Notes under the pieces: generated by a model
What the model was told of the DNA's origin: nothing
What the model saw: only the letters and a program-made list of their open reading frames with translations
The model's database searches: none
Position numbers and translations under genes: made by a program
Shown here: positions 18,385 through 26,904 of the stretch, piece after piece
Layout of the letters: every line of letters starts with the position of its first letter
How positions within the stretch are numbered: the stretch's first letter is position 1
Assembly (NCBI GenBank): GCA_964506685.1
Contig: CAZDMQ010000005.1
Coordinates: 19,321-83,320 of the forward strand
Direction of reading: 5' to 3'
Source of the DNA: UBA5336 sp964506685
GTDB lineage: Bacteria; Pseudomonadota; Alphaproteobacteria; Caulobacterales; Hyphomonadaceae
Length of the DNA stretch: 64,000 nucleotides

Positions 18385-19722
18385 TCACGCGAGACCCGCA
18401 AGGCGCGCAGCGAGGTCGGCCAGCGGCTCGGTGTAGGCATTCAGGCCCGGATGCCGCCCCCGCGCGAACGTCCTTTCCGGAACACCGAGCGCGGCATAGG
18501 CGATGATCACGTCGGCATCGGGAAGGATCCAGTAGGCCCCGTACAAACCGTAGGCCTCGCCGTAATGGCCCCAGGTGGGGATCGTCCCGAAGGGCGAGAC
18601 GGCGGCCGGATAATGCAGCATGCCCGGCCCGCTTGCGGCGAAAAAGCCATTGTCGTGCAGCCCGTTGTCGCCCGCGGCGTTGCGTTGCCAGCAGAGTGAC
18701 AGCATTTCCGGGGTCTGCGCGTAGCGGCGTGCGAGGCCGACGAGATCCGAAAGCGAGGCCCTGAGCCCGCCCTGCGGCGAGAACAGCGTGCCATTGGTCC
18801 CCGGTACATAGTCCTCGAGATGGAAGCCCGGCTCGGCGAGCAGGGGTGGTCCCGTCCCCGCCAGGACCTCGGCTCCATCGGTCTGCGTCTCCCAGGCGCC
18901 GTTCGCGCCCCGACGGTAGAGCGTCGCCCCATCCTGCCGGCGCGCCAGTGAGACGCCGGACCAGTTGAAACCCGCATCGAGGCCGGCCGGTGCCAGGACG
19001 TGCGCCCGCACCAGGCGGTCGAAGCGTTCCCCGCTTGCCGCCTCTAGCACGCTCGCTGCCAGTCCCGAATTCAGGTTCGCATATTCGAACCACTGGCCAG
19101 GGGCCTGTCCCGCCAGCGGCCCATGCACCGCCGGGCTGACAAGGCTGCTGATCGTCCCGGGCGCCGCGATCCAGTAGGTTTCGGGATCCCGGATACCCGA
19201 GGTATGCGAGAGCAGCATGGCAAGCGTGACCGGTACGCCGGGCGCTTCCGGATGGCGCAGCGCAAAGCCGAGGTGCGGCGAGACATCGGCGTCAAGATCG
19301 ACCACACCGCGCCTTGCCAGCGATACCGCCGTCAGAGCGACTGCGGATTTCGACATGGAAGCCACGCGGAACGGCGTGTCCACGGTGAACCGGCGCTGCG
19401 CCAGGCCAGCTGCCTTTTCCGCGTCCGAGAGGCCCCCGGCCCAGCCGGCCGCCCCTGCATGGACCGTCTGTCCCTGCCGCAGAACCACAAGCCCGGTTGC
19501 AGCAAGGTCCATCCGCGCCCGATGCGCTTCCAGCGCAGCGTTGAGTTCGGCAGCGTCACCCTGCGCCGTCTTCTGAAGCGGAGCGCCTGTCTGGGCTGGT
19601 GCTGCTCCCCTGCCGACCCCCGTCGGTTTCGTCCCGCCAATGCAGGCCCCGAGCAGGCCCGCGCCCGCCAGTGCCCCGAAGCGGCGGCGCGACAGGCCCC
19701 TGGCCTTACCCCTGCGCCTCAT
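18385..19722 (-). CDS. Serine hydrolase, beta-lactamase/DD-peptidase fold, Tat-like lipoprotein
   Basis: A 445-residue serine hydrolase of the class C beta-lactamase family. The catalytic motifs are Ser122-Met-Ser-Lys125 in RVASMSKSAV, Tyr214-Ala-Asn216 in FEYANLNSG, and a His-Tyr-Gly motif in WGHYGEAYG. The N-terminus carries a twin-arginine-like stretch (SRRRFGALAG) followed by a lipobox-like LLGAC, which suggests a Tat-exported lipoprotein. Its ATG overlaps the ybgC stop by four bases, so the two are coupled. The function may be peptidoglycan or ester hydrolysis; true beta-lactamase activity is unproven. It sits between ybgC and tolQ, with 194 bases before tolQ that hold no clear signal. 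Confidence 0.85.
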   Translation of the reverse strand: MRRRGKARGLSRRRFGALAGAGLLGACIGGTKPTGVGRGAAPAQTGAPLQKTAQGDAAELNAALEAHRARMDLAATGLVVLRQGQTVHAGAAGWAGGLSDAEKAAGLAQRRFTVDTPFRVASMSKSAVALTAVSLARRGVVDLDADVSPHLGFALRHPEAPGVPVTLAMLLSHTSGIRDPETYWIAAPGTISSLVSPAVHGPLAGQAPGQWFEYANLNSGLAASVLEAASGERFDRLVRAHVLAPAGLDAGFNWSGVSLARRQDGATLYRRGANGAWETQTDGAEVLAGTGPPLLAEPGFHLEDYVPGTNGTLFSPQGGLRASLSDLVGLARRYAQTPEMLSLCWQRNAAGDNGLHDNGFFAASGPGMLHYPAAVSPFGTIPTWGHYGEAYGLYGAYWILPDADVIIAYAALGVPERTFARGRHPGLNAYTEPLADLAARLAGLA

Positions 19723-20183
19723 CCTGCGTTCCCGTCATAGCGGAACCCGGCGTCCAGGTGGGCGCAGATTTCCGGGATCGGTCGCCGAGGGCGCCCGTCG
19801 GCATGGATCTGCACGGCCACGATGCTGGCCTCGGCCACCACCTGATCGCCGCGCCAGCAGGTCTGCTCGAACAGGATGCGCGCGCCCTTCGTCCCGCAAT
19901 AGCGGGTGCCGATGCGCAACAGGTCATCGACCTTCGCCGCCTGCCGGTAATCGATTTCCGCCCGGATGATGGTGAAGGCGGCCGGGTCCGGCCGGCCCAG
20001 CAGGGACTGGTGGGATACCCCGGCATCGCGGAGGAAGTCCGACCGGCCCCGCTCGAAGAAGCGCAGATAGTTGGCATGGTACACCATGCCGGTGAAATCG
20101 GTGTCCTCGTAATACACCCGGACATCCAGCCAGTGCTGGCGCGCGGCGTCGAAGGCTTCGGGTCGTTGCACTGCGAGATCCAT
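19719..20183 (-). CDS. ybgC: YbgC-type acyl-CoA thioesterase
   Basis: A 154-residue hotdog-fold thioesterase of the YbgC family, which hydrolyses short or medium acyl-CoA and is associated with Tol-Pal clusters. Visible features are VRVYYEDTDFTGMVYHANYL, with the catalytic Asp in YEDTD, then FERGRSDFLRDAGV, and IDYRQAAKVDDLLRI. The start is the ATG at 20183; further in-frame starts to 20261 lie in a region without family similarity. It is the first gene of the minus-strand Tol cluster and faces the glycosyltransferase gene. Confidence 0.92.
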   Translation of the reverse strand: MDLAVQRPEAFDAARQHWLDVRVYYEDTDFTGMVYHANYLRFFERGRSDFLRDAGVSHQSLLGRPDPAAFTIIRAEIDYRQAAKVDDLLRIGTRYCGTKGARILFEQTCWRGDQVVAEASIVAVQIHADGRPRRPIPEICAHLDAGFRYDGNAG

Positions 20184-20266
20184 GCCCGCCGGCCTACCAG
20201 ACGGCGCGCCGGGCGGACAAGCATTTCGCTTTGCGCGCCGCCGCTTTCCATGGCACGCCACCGGCC

Positions 20267-21547
20267 ATGCCCGTGCCCTTGACCGCGCCCTTGACCGTGC
20301 CCCTGCCGGACCTTGCCGGCCGCACCTTCCTGCAGGTGATCCCAGACCTCGCCGCCGGCGGGGCCGAACGCACCGTCATCGAGATCGCCGAGGCCTTGCG
20401 CGAGGCCGGTGCGCGCGCCCTTGTCGCCAGCCGCGGTGGCCGGCTCGAGGCCGAGCTGGCCGCGGCCGGCGGCGAACTGGTGCGCCTGAACGCGGCCACC
20501 AGAAACCCCATTGGCATACGTGGCAATGCCGGCCGGTTGGCGCACCTCATCGCGGCCGAACGGGTCGACCTGATCCACGCCCGCTCGCGCGCTCCGGCCT
20601 GGAGCGCGCTCATCGCCGCCCGTCGTACAGCCATTCCCTTCGTCACGACTTATCACGGCGTCTACTCGGCGAAGTCCGCCCCGAAACGCCTCTACAACCG
20701 TGTGATGGCGAAGGGCGACCGGGTGATCGCCAATTCGCGCTGGACCGCCGATCACGTCCGCGCCGCGCACGATGTGCCGGACGACCGCCTCGTCACCATT
20801 CCCCGCGGGGTCGACATGGACGCGTTCGATCCGGCCCGCATCGCGCCGGAAGCGGTCGCGGCCTGCCGGGCAGGGTGGGGTCTGCCGGCTGGGGCGGCGC
20901 AGACCATCGTGCTGCTGCCCGGGCGGCTCACCCGCTGGAAGGGCCAGCTCGGCGCCATCGAGGCCGTTGCCCGCCTGCCCGAAGCCGTTCGGGCACGCAC
21001 GCGCCTCGTTCTGATGGGCGATGCCCAGGGCCGGGACGCCTATGTCGCCGAGCTTTGCCAGGCCATCGCGGAGGCCGACCTCGAGGACACCGTCCGGATC
21101 GCACCGCATACGGCCGACATGCCGACCGCCTATGCCGCTGCCGATATCGTCCTCGCCCCGTCGGTCCGTCCCGAAGCCTTCGGCAGGACCGCCGCCGAGG
21201 CTGCGGCCATGGCCCGCCCGGTGATTGCCTATGCCCATGGCGGCGCACTGGAAACCGTGATCGACGGGATCACCGGATGCCTTGTGCCCCTTGGCCCTGC
21301 CGCAGGTCCTGACTCGCGCCATGCTGCAGGCCCCGCTTCCGGTCCTGCCTGCGACCCGTTGGACGGGCTCGCCGGTGCACTCGCCGAGCTGGTCGCAGCC
21401 CCGCCGGCCCGGCGCGCCGCCATGGGCGAGGCCGGACGCGCCCACGTTCTCGCCCATTTCACCAAGCGCGGCCTTCAGGCTGCCACGTTGACAGTCTATG
21501 CAGATCTCATAGGGGCAGGTCAGCAAGCCCCGAATGTATCCAGGTAG
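20267..21547 (+). CDS. Glycosyltransferase family 4
   Basis: A 426-residue GT-B fold glycosyltransferase of the GT4 family. It has FLQVIPDLAAGGAERTVIEI at the start, VTTYHGVYSAKS near residue 138, and the donor-binding C-terminal part with LLPGRLTRWKGQL and PEAFGRTAAEAAAMARPVIA. A low-complexity Gly/Pro/Ala insert near residues 357-370 is followed by a normal C-terminal helix. It probably adds a sugar to lipopolysaccharide or another glycan; the sugar is not known. The start is uncertain: the ATG at 20267 has no good ribosome binding site, and TTG at 20231 is in frame. A GT9 gene follows 21 bases later. Confidence 0.9.
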   Translation: MPVPLTAPLTVPLPDLAGRTFLQVIPDLAAGGAERTVIEIAEALREAGARALVASRGGRLEAELAAAGGELVRLNAATRNPIGIRGNAGRLAHLIAAERVDLIHARSRAPAWSALIAARRTAIPFVTTYHGVYSAKSAPKRLYNRVMAKGDRVIANSRWTADHVRAAHDVPDDRLVTIPRGVDMDAFDPARIAPEAVAACRAGWGLPAGAAQTIVLLPGRLTRWKGQLGAIEAVARLPEAVRARTRLVLMGDAQGRDAYVAELCQAIAEADLEDTVRIAPHTADMPTAYAAADIVLAPSVRPEAFGRTAAEAAAMARPVIAYAHGGALETVIDGITGCLVPLGPAAGPDSRHAAGPASGPACDPLDGLAGALAELVAAPPARRAAMGEAGRAHVLAHFTKRGLQAATLTVYADLIGAGQQAPNVSR

Positions 21548-21568
21548 CGTGCAGGGGATCCCATCGCC

Positions 21569-22606
21569 TTGTTTTTCGGTAACCGTTCAGCTGCCCCCGC
21601 CATAAATCCGGGGGAAACCGCGTCCCGTGTCCTTGTCATCAAGCTCTCCGCACTCGGGGACTTCGTGCTTGCAATGGGCGCGATGAAAGCGGTCCGCAAG
21701 CATCATCCGTCCGCGCACATCACCCTGCTGACGACCCCGCCCTATGCCGAGTTCGCCACGGCCTCGCCCTATTTCAATGCCGTCGAGACCGATGGCCGGC
21801 CGAAGGATGTGCGCGGCACGCGCGCGCTGCTCCGGCGGATGCGGAAGGAGCGGTATGACATCATCTATGATTTCCAGACCTCGGGCCGCACGGCGAACTA
21901 TTTCAAGGCGCTCAACTTGCCCGGCCGCGCCCCGCCGCTCTGGTCCGGCCATGCGCCCGGCTGCGCCTTCCACCATGACAATCCCGAGCGCGGAAACATG
22001 CACTCCATCGACCGGCTGGCCGAACAGCTCGCGGTTGCCGGCGTTGCCCCGCCCGGCGGCTGGAGCCCTGAAACCCTGCCGATGCCGGACCTTGCCTGGG
22101 TCCGTGGCCGCTTCGGCAACCCGCCGCGGCTGCGGCCCGAATATTTCGGCCTGACACGGCCCTACATGCTGCTCATCCCAGGCGCGTCGGCCCATCGCGA
22201 GGCCAAGCGCTGGCCAGAGGCGAACTACAGTGCGCTGGCCACCCGCATCGCCGATGCCGGCGTGCAGCCCGTGGTGATCGGCGGCACCGCCGAGGGCCGC
22301 ATTGCCCACGCCCTGGCGAAGGCCGAACCGCGGGTACGGAACATCGTCACCCGCACCGACCTGTTCCAGATCGTCACCCTTGCCGAGGAGGCCGCCTTCG
22401 TCGTCGGCAATGATACCGGACCGATGCACATGGCAACGCTGGCCGGTGCGCCGGGCGTGGCCCTGTTCGCGACCAATGAGAGCGACCCTGAGAAGGCCGC
22501 CCCGCGCGGCTCGACCGTCATGATCGTGCATGCGCCGGTGCTCGACCGGGTTGGCGTCGACGATGTCTGGCGCGCCATCCAGGCCCTTGGCCGCCTGCCC
22601 GTATGA
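21569..22606 (+). CDS. Glycosyltransferase family 9 (heptosyltransferase-like)
   Basis: A 345-residue ADP-heptose:LPS heptosyltransferase-like protein. Typical features are VLVIKLSALGDFVLAMGAM near residue 21, YDIIYDFQTSGRTA, the donor site LLIPGASAHREAKRWPEANY near residue 201, and VVGNDTGPMHMATLAGAPGV near residue 280. The frame begins with TTG at 21569 behind AGGGGAT, the best start available. Together with the GT4 gene it forms a small glycan-assembly operon, most likely for the lipopolysaccharide core. Confidence 0.9.
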   Translation: MFFGNRSAAPAINPGETASRVLVIKLSALGDFVLAMGAMKAVRKHHPSAHITLLTTPPYAEFATASPYFNAVETDGRPKDVRGTRALLRRMRKERYDIIYDFQTSGRTANYFKALNLPGRAPPLWSGHAPGCAFHHDNPERGNMHSIDRLAEQLAVAGVAPPGGWSPETLPMPDLAWVRGRFGNPPRLRPEYFGLTRPYMLLIPGASAHREAKRWPEANYSALATRIADAGVQPVVIGGTAEGRIAHALAKAEPRVRNIVTRTDLFQIVTLAEEAAFVVGNDTGPMHMATLAGAPGVALFATNESDPEKAAPRGSTVMIVHAPVLDRVGVDDVWRAIQALGRLPV

Positions 22607-22719
22607 GGCGCCGGCCGGATGTCCGCCCTCCCGGTCGGTACGCCGCCCTCAAGGTCGCCTGCAGCCCTTGTTTCCGCCGCCGGACAGGTTGAACTTGAAG
22701 AATCACGGCGCTGGCGGCA

Positions 22720-22725
22720 TATTAT
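22720..22725 (+). promoter_or_regulatory. Candidate -10 of the infC promoter
   Basis: TATTAT at 22720-22725 lies about 47 bases before the infC start. A TTGAAG hexamer lies 19 bases upstream, longer than the usual spacing. The leader would be about 39 bases. Confidence 0.35.
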
Positions 22726-22771
22726 TCGGCAATCTGGCAGGCATGCCCGCCGTATCGAAAGGAGATATACC

Positions 22772-23311
22772 ATCGCTCGCAGACCTCACGCGGCCCCACC
22801 AACAAAGAAAACCGGCCCGCGCATTAACAATGACATCAACGCCCCACGGGTGCTTCTCATCGACCATAACGGCGAAAAGCAGGGGGAGATGCCCCTCGCC
22901 GCTGCCCTCGACGCGGCGCGGGAAGCTGGCCTTGACCTCGTCGAGGTGTCCTCCAACCAGGAGGTGCCGGTCTGCAAGGTCCTCGATTACGGCAAGCTGA
23001 AGTTCGAAGAGCAGAAGAAACGGTCCGCAGCCCGGAAGAAGCAGAAGTCCGCCGATCTCAAGGAGATCAAGATGCGGCCAAATATCGACACCCATGATTA
23101 CATGGTGAAGACCCGGTCGATGACGCGCTTCTTCGAGGAGGGCGACAAGGTCAAGGTCACGCTGCGGTTCCGCGGGCGGGAGATGGCCCACCAGGAACTC
23201 GGCATGCAACTGCTGCAGCGCGTGCAGAGCGATTTCGAGGAACTCGCCAAGGTCGAGCTCGAGCCCAAGCTCGAGGGCCGCCAGATGACCATGGTGATGG
23301 CCCCGCGCTGA
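22772..23311 (+). CDS. infC: Translation initiation factor IF-3, ATC start
   Basis: A 179-residue IF-3 that keeps ribosomal subunits apart and proofreads the start codon. The N domain has TKKTGPRINNDI and LDLVEVSSNQEVPVCKVLDY, then a basic linker (KKRSAARKKQKSADLKEIKM), and the C domain ends MTMVMAPR. The reading frame is open from further upstream, but the protein-family start coincides with ATC at 22772, eight bases after a strong AAAGGAGA. Rare start codons (AUU, AUC, AUA) in infC are known from E. coli and others, where IF-3 discriminates against them and so represses its own synthesis. The same self-control is likely here. Confidence 0.93.
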   Translation: MARRPHAAPPTKKTGPRINNDINAPRVLLIDHNGEKQGEMPLAAALDAAREAGLDLVEVSSNQEVPVCKVLDYGKLKFEEQKKRSAARKKQKSADLKEIKMRPNIDTHDYMVKTRSMTRFFEEGDKVKVTLRFRGREMAHQELGMQLLQRVQSDFEELAKVELEPKLEGRQMTMVMAPR

Positions 23312-23329
23312 GGCGGGGCCGTGCCCCTG

Positions 23330-23809
23330 CTAGCGCGGGGCAAGCGCCAGGGGGACGGCGGTCGTGCGTTTCGCCACGCGCACGATGATCCGCGATTGCA
23401 CATCCGAGACAAGCCCCGAGCCGAGGAGCTTGTCACGCAGGAAATCGTCATAGGCATGCATGTCGCGCGTCATCACGTGCACCATGTAGTCGACCGCGCC
23501 GGTCACCGTCATGCATTCGACCACTTCCGGCCAGTCCTGCACCATGCGCTCGAAGCGTTCGAGATTCTCCCGGCTCGGCAGGGACAGCTTCACGCTTGCC
23601 ACCACTTCGAAATCGAGGCCCAGCCGCCGCGAGTCGAGCAGCGTCACCCGGCGCAGGATGATGCCGCTCTCCTCGAGCCGCTTGATCCGGCGCCAGCAGG
23701 GCGAGGACGACAGCCCGACGCGCTCGGCAATCTCGGCAACCGAAAGCGCGGCATCCTCCTGTATGAGCTCCAGAATATGGCGGTCGATGGAATCGAGGTC
23801 CTGTAGCAA
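23330..23809 (-). CDS. Lrp/AsnC family transcriptional regulator
   Basis: A 159-residue Lrp/AsnC regulator. The N-terminal helix-turn-helix is SIDRHILELIQEDAALSVAE followed by RVGLSSSPCWRRIKRLEESG. The C-terminal RAM ligand-binding domain has VVECMTVTGAVDYMVHVMTR. The preferred start is TTG at 23809, six bases after AAAGGA, because the 12 residues before it are not family-like. The gene ends 18 bases from the end of infC, tail to tail. The target genes are not known; amino-acid metabolism is common for the family. Confidence 0.9.
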   Translation of the reverse strand: MLQDLDSIDRHILELIQEDAALSVAEIAERVGLSSSPCWRRIKRLEESGIILRRVTLLDSRRLGLDFEVVASVKLSLPSRENLERFERMVQDWPEVVECMTVTGAVDYMVHVMTRDMHAYDDFLRDKLLGSGLVSDVQSRIIVRVAKRTTAVPLALAPR

Positions 23810-23948
23810 TTTATTCCTTTCGATGCGGCAGCCGGGGGAGACCATTGCGCTGGCCTGCGCAACCCCGAGCCATATTACAAGAATCTTCCTACTGGCAACC
23901 GGTTCGCCGGGGCGTGCAGTGACCGGCCGGCCCCCGCACGTCCGCCGC

Positions 23949-25559
23949 TCAGCCGCGTTCGAGCGCGTCCTCGATCAGGCGGGCGGTCTCCCCGGTCCCG
24001 TAGAGCGAGGCAAAGACGCCGAACCGAGGCCCCTGCGACTGTCCGAGCAGCACCTCATAGAGGGCGCGGAACCAGTCCCGCAGATTGTCGAACCCGTGCG
24101 CCTTGCCGACATCGAACGTCACCGTCTGCAGCGCCTCGCCCGTCGGGTCCCCGCTGAACGCGCGCAGCCGGCCGGCGAGGTCGGCCATGGCCGCGCGCTC
24201 GCGCGCATCAGGCGCCCGGTAGGCCTTCTGCGGCTTCACGAAATCCTCGTAATAGCGCAGCGCATGGCCGGCGAGCCGGTCGAGCAGGGGGTGGCTCGCG
24301 GGGCTCGCGCCGGGCGCATAGCGCGCAATGAAGGCCCAGAGCTGGTCCTTGGTCTCGGCATTGGCGGCGCTGACCAGGTTGAGCAGCAGGGCGAACGAGA
24401 CCGGTGAGCCTTCGGCCGGGACAGCGCCGGAATGGATGTGCCAGACCGGGTTCTCGACCTGCTTGTCGGGCGTTTCGTCAGGATACTTGCCGAGAAAGGC
24501 GAGGTAGTCGTCCACGGTCTTCGGGATCACGTCGAAATACAGCTTCCGGGCCGCGCGCGGCTTCTGGAACTGGAACAGCGACAGCGATTCGGTCGGCGCA
24601 TAGGCGAGCCAGTCCTCGACCGACAGGCCATTGCCCTTCGATTTCGAGATCTTCTCGCCCTTCTCGTCGAGGAAGAGCTCATAGACGAACTGTTCGGGCG
24701 GACGCGCGCCGAGAATGCGGCAGATCTTCGAATAGACCGGCGCATTCGCCTGGTGATCCTTGCCGAACATCTCGAAATCCACCCCGAGCGCCGCCCAGCG
24801 CATGCCGAAATCGGGCTTCCACTGCATCTTCACCTGTCCGCCCGTGACCGGCAGCGTCGTCTCCGTGCCATCCTCGTCATCGAAGGTCACGGTGCCGGCG
24901 GCCGCATCCACATGCGTCATCGGCACGTAAAGCACGCGGCCCGTTTTCGGCGAGATCGGCAGGAAGGGGGAATAGGTGGCGCGCCGCTCCTCGCCGAGGG
25001 TCGGCAGCATCACGTCCATGATGTCCTGGTAGCGTTCGGCCGCGCGCAGCAGCACCGCATCGAAGGCGCCGGAGGTATACTGCTCGGTCGCCGACAGGAA
25101 GTCGTATTCGAAGCCGAAACTGTCGAGAAACGCGCGCAGCCGCGCATTGTTGTGGGCGGCAAAGCTCTCATGCTCGTTGGAAAACGGATCCGGCACGCGC
25201 GACAGCGGCTTTTGCAGGTGCGCCTCCAGCATCTCGCGATTGGGCACATTGTCGGGCACCTTGCGCATGCCGTCCATATCGTCCGAGAAGCAGATGAGAC
25301 GGGTCGGCACCTCGCCATTCGTGAGTACCTCGAAGGCATGGCGCACCATGGTCGTGCGGACGACTTCGCCGAACGTGCCGATATGCGGCACGCCCGACGG
25401 GCCATAGCCGGTCTCGAAGAGCACCGGTCCCTGCTTCGGGGTGCCGGCCTTCTGCATCTGCTCCAGCCGCGTCTTCAGCGCCCGGGCAAGCTCGAACGGC
25501 CAGGCTTTCGCGTCGGCTGCGAGGGCGGCGAGCTGGGCGGTGGCGGACGGATCTGGCAT
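23949..25559 (-). CDS. lysS: Lysyl-tRNA synthetase, class I type
   Basis: A 536-residue class I lysyl-tRNA synthetase, the type found in archaea, alphaproteobacteria and spirochaetes instead of the class II LysRS. The HIGH-like motif is HIGT at residues 59-62 in GPSGVPHIGTFGE, and the KMSKS-like motif is KISKSKGN. The C-terminal helical anticodon-binding region ends ETARLIEDALERG. The ATG at 25559 follows a stretch without an obvious ribosome binding site. It stands alone; the 273 bases to the next gene hold no clear feature. Confidence 0.95.
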   Translation of the reverse strand: MPDPSATAQLAALAADAKAWPFELARALKTRLEQMQKAGTPKQGPVLFETGYGPSGVPHIGTFGEVVRTTMVRHAFEVLTNGEVPTRLICFSDDMDGMRKVPDNVPNREMLEAHLQKPLSRVPDPFSNEHESFAAHNNARLRAFLDSFGFEYDFLSATEQYTSGAFDAVLLRAAERYQDIMDVMLPTLGEERRATYSPFLPISPKTGRVLYVPMTHVDAAAGTVTFDDEDGTETTLPVTGGQVKMQWKPDFGMRWAALGVDFEMFGKDHQANAPVYSKICRILGARPPEQFVYELFLDEKGEKISKSKGNGLSVEDWLAYAPTESLSLFQFQKPRAARKLYFDVIPKTVDDYLAFLGKYPDETPDKQVENPVWHIHSGAVPAEGSPVSFALLLNLVSAANAETKDQLWAFIARYAPGASPASHPLLDRLAGHALRYYEDFVKPQKAYRAPDARERAAMADLAGRLRAFSGDPTGEALQTVTFDVGKAHGFDNLRDWFRALYEVLLGQSQGPRFGVFASLYGTGETARLIEDALERG

Positions 25560-25832
25560 GGCGGCGTCTCGTCAGTGGCGGCGGGTTCCGGGTGCCGGGG
25601 GGCCTAGGCGCCCCGCCGGGGTGGGTCAAGCCTTGGGCGGCCGGGACGCGGGTCGCTCCCGGAGGTGCCGGGGAAAGGCGTCGGGGCGAGCCGCAGGGAA
25701 GGCGCCCGGATGCGATGCCTGCCGGCCGCCGGTTTGCAAACCTTCCACCGCACTGTAACTAGCTGTCAAGCAGAGGAAAGCTAGGCTGTGGGGGCCATGC
25801 AAGACCACGGGAGATCAGGAAAGGGACCCCCG

Positions 25833-26693
25833 ATGCGCGCCATACTCGCCGTGACCGTCATGCTGGCGACCAGCGGTCTGCCCGCAATCGCCCAGCAGGA
25901 GCGGTGCGATTGTACCCGGGCCCAGCGTAGCGCCGGCTGCGAGGCCACCGTGCAGCATCGCGATGGCGTTGTCGCCGTGTCGTCTTCCTCTCCGGCCTGT
26001 TCGATGGTCGTCTGGACCGCCGACGGACAGCCGAATGTCTCGCTGGTCAGGGACGGGCTCGACATCTTCGACTGGTATGGCGCCAGCTCACCCGGGATTG
26101 CGGTGGAAAGTTGCGAGATCTGTCTGGACCGCAATCTGGGTGTGGGCGGGGCCGGCGCGCCCCTCGATGTCGAGACCCTGCGGCCCGAAACCGGCATCGA
26201 TTTCGGCCTCGAAGGCGAGGCGCCAGGCGGGCAGGCTACAGGCAGGCAGGCTACAGGCAGGCAGGCTACAGGCAGGCAGGCAACAGGCGCTCAGGCCGCG
26301 GCGGGGCCTGTTGCAGCACCAGCTGTGGGGCCGGCTGGGGGCGACGACGCCGATGCCAGCTGTCCCGGCGGCAGTCCCGTGCCCGAGCTCATCGTGCCCG
26401 CGGCGCTCGACTATCCGGCCGAGATGGAGCGCTACGCCCTCGACGGCACCTGCGAGGTCCTGTTCGATATCGACAGGTCCGGCGCGGCCGTGAACATCCG
26501 CCCGACCTGCAGTCACGAGGGTTTCGTCCGCGAGGCCGCCCGTGCCGTGGCCGTGGTCCGGTTCACCCCGCCCTATCATTGCGGCGTGCCCGTGGTCCGT
26601 GAGGATGTCGTCTATCCGCTGGTCTTCAGGTACAGCGCAAGAGAACGACCCGCCCCCTCCATGGCCCCGATCCCCGACAGCCCGCAGCCCTAG
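25833..26693 (+). CDS. Secreted TonB-domain protein with tandem RQATG repeat
   Basis: A 286-residue exported protein. A signal peptide covers about residues 1-21 (cleavage near AIAQQ). A cysteine-rich N-terminal domain (CDCTRAQRSAGC, then CEICLD) is followed by a tandem repeat of the five residues RQATG, an Ala/Gly/Pro-rich linker, and a C-terminal TonB-like domain (ALDYPAEMERYALDGTCEVL, then IRPTCSHEGFVREAARAVAV) with conserved cysteines. There is no membrane anchor after cleavage, so it is not a classical TonB; it resembles stand-alone TonB-domain proteins of unknown role. The ATG at 25833 has AAAGGGA upstream. Nothing nearby suggests a partner. Confidence 0.75.
   Translation: MRAILAVTVMLATSGLPAIAQQERCDCTRAQRSAGCEATVQHRDGVVAVSSSSPACSMVVWTADGQPNVSLVRDGLDIFDWYGASSPGIAVESCEICLDRNLGVGGAGAPLDVETLRPETGIDFGLEGEAPGGQATGRQATGRQATGRQATGAQAAAGPVAAPAVGPAGGDDADASCPGGSPVPELIVPAALDYPAEMERYALDGTCEVLFDIDRSGAAVNIRPTCSHEGFVREAARAVAVVRFTPPYHCGVPVVREDVVYPLVFRYSARERPAPSMAPIPDSPQP
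26231..26290 (+). repeat. 15-bp tandem repeat inside the TonB-domain gene
   Basis: Three perfect copies of GCAGGCTACAGGCAG (26231-26275) are followed by a fourth with three changes (26276-26290). The unit length keeps the frame and encodes repeats of Gln-Ala-Thr-Gly-Arg, so copy-number changes would alter linker length without a frameshift. Confidence 0.9.
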
Positions 26694-26775
26694 GATGGAG
26701 ACCAGCCCGGCCCGGCCCCTCCCAGCCCGTCATGGGCAGGGCTGCGCGGATCGGCATGCATGGATTGCCAGTTAC

Positions 26776-26803
26776 AGATAGGCAGGCACAGATTGGCAGG
26801 CAC
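26776..26803 (+). repeat. Direct repeat of a 14-mer upstream of phzF-like gene
   Basis: AGATAGGCAGGCAC is followed immediately by AGATTGGCAGGCAC, differing at one base. Both share the GGCAGGC core of the tandem repeat in the gene just upstream. The role is unknown. Confidence 0.6.
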
Positions 26804-26904
26804 TGGCCGGTCGAACGATTAGGTCTGCTGAACAGGCCAGGAGAAATGATCGTTTTCCGTATCGGCAGACTTGTGGAATCGAATGCCGCAAAGGAGCCGT
26901 GCCG

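Noticed and set aside
19706..21526. A 606-codon open frame on the minus strand
   Set aside because: It runs opposite to a well-supported glycosyltransferase and includes ybgC in another frame; its residues are low-complexity and match no family. High GC leaves long antisense frames open.
23312..23329. GGGGC-CGT-GCCCC hairpin between infC and the Lrp gene
   Set aside because: The stem is short and has no T run; it may be chance in GC-rich DNA.
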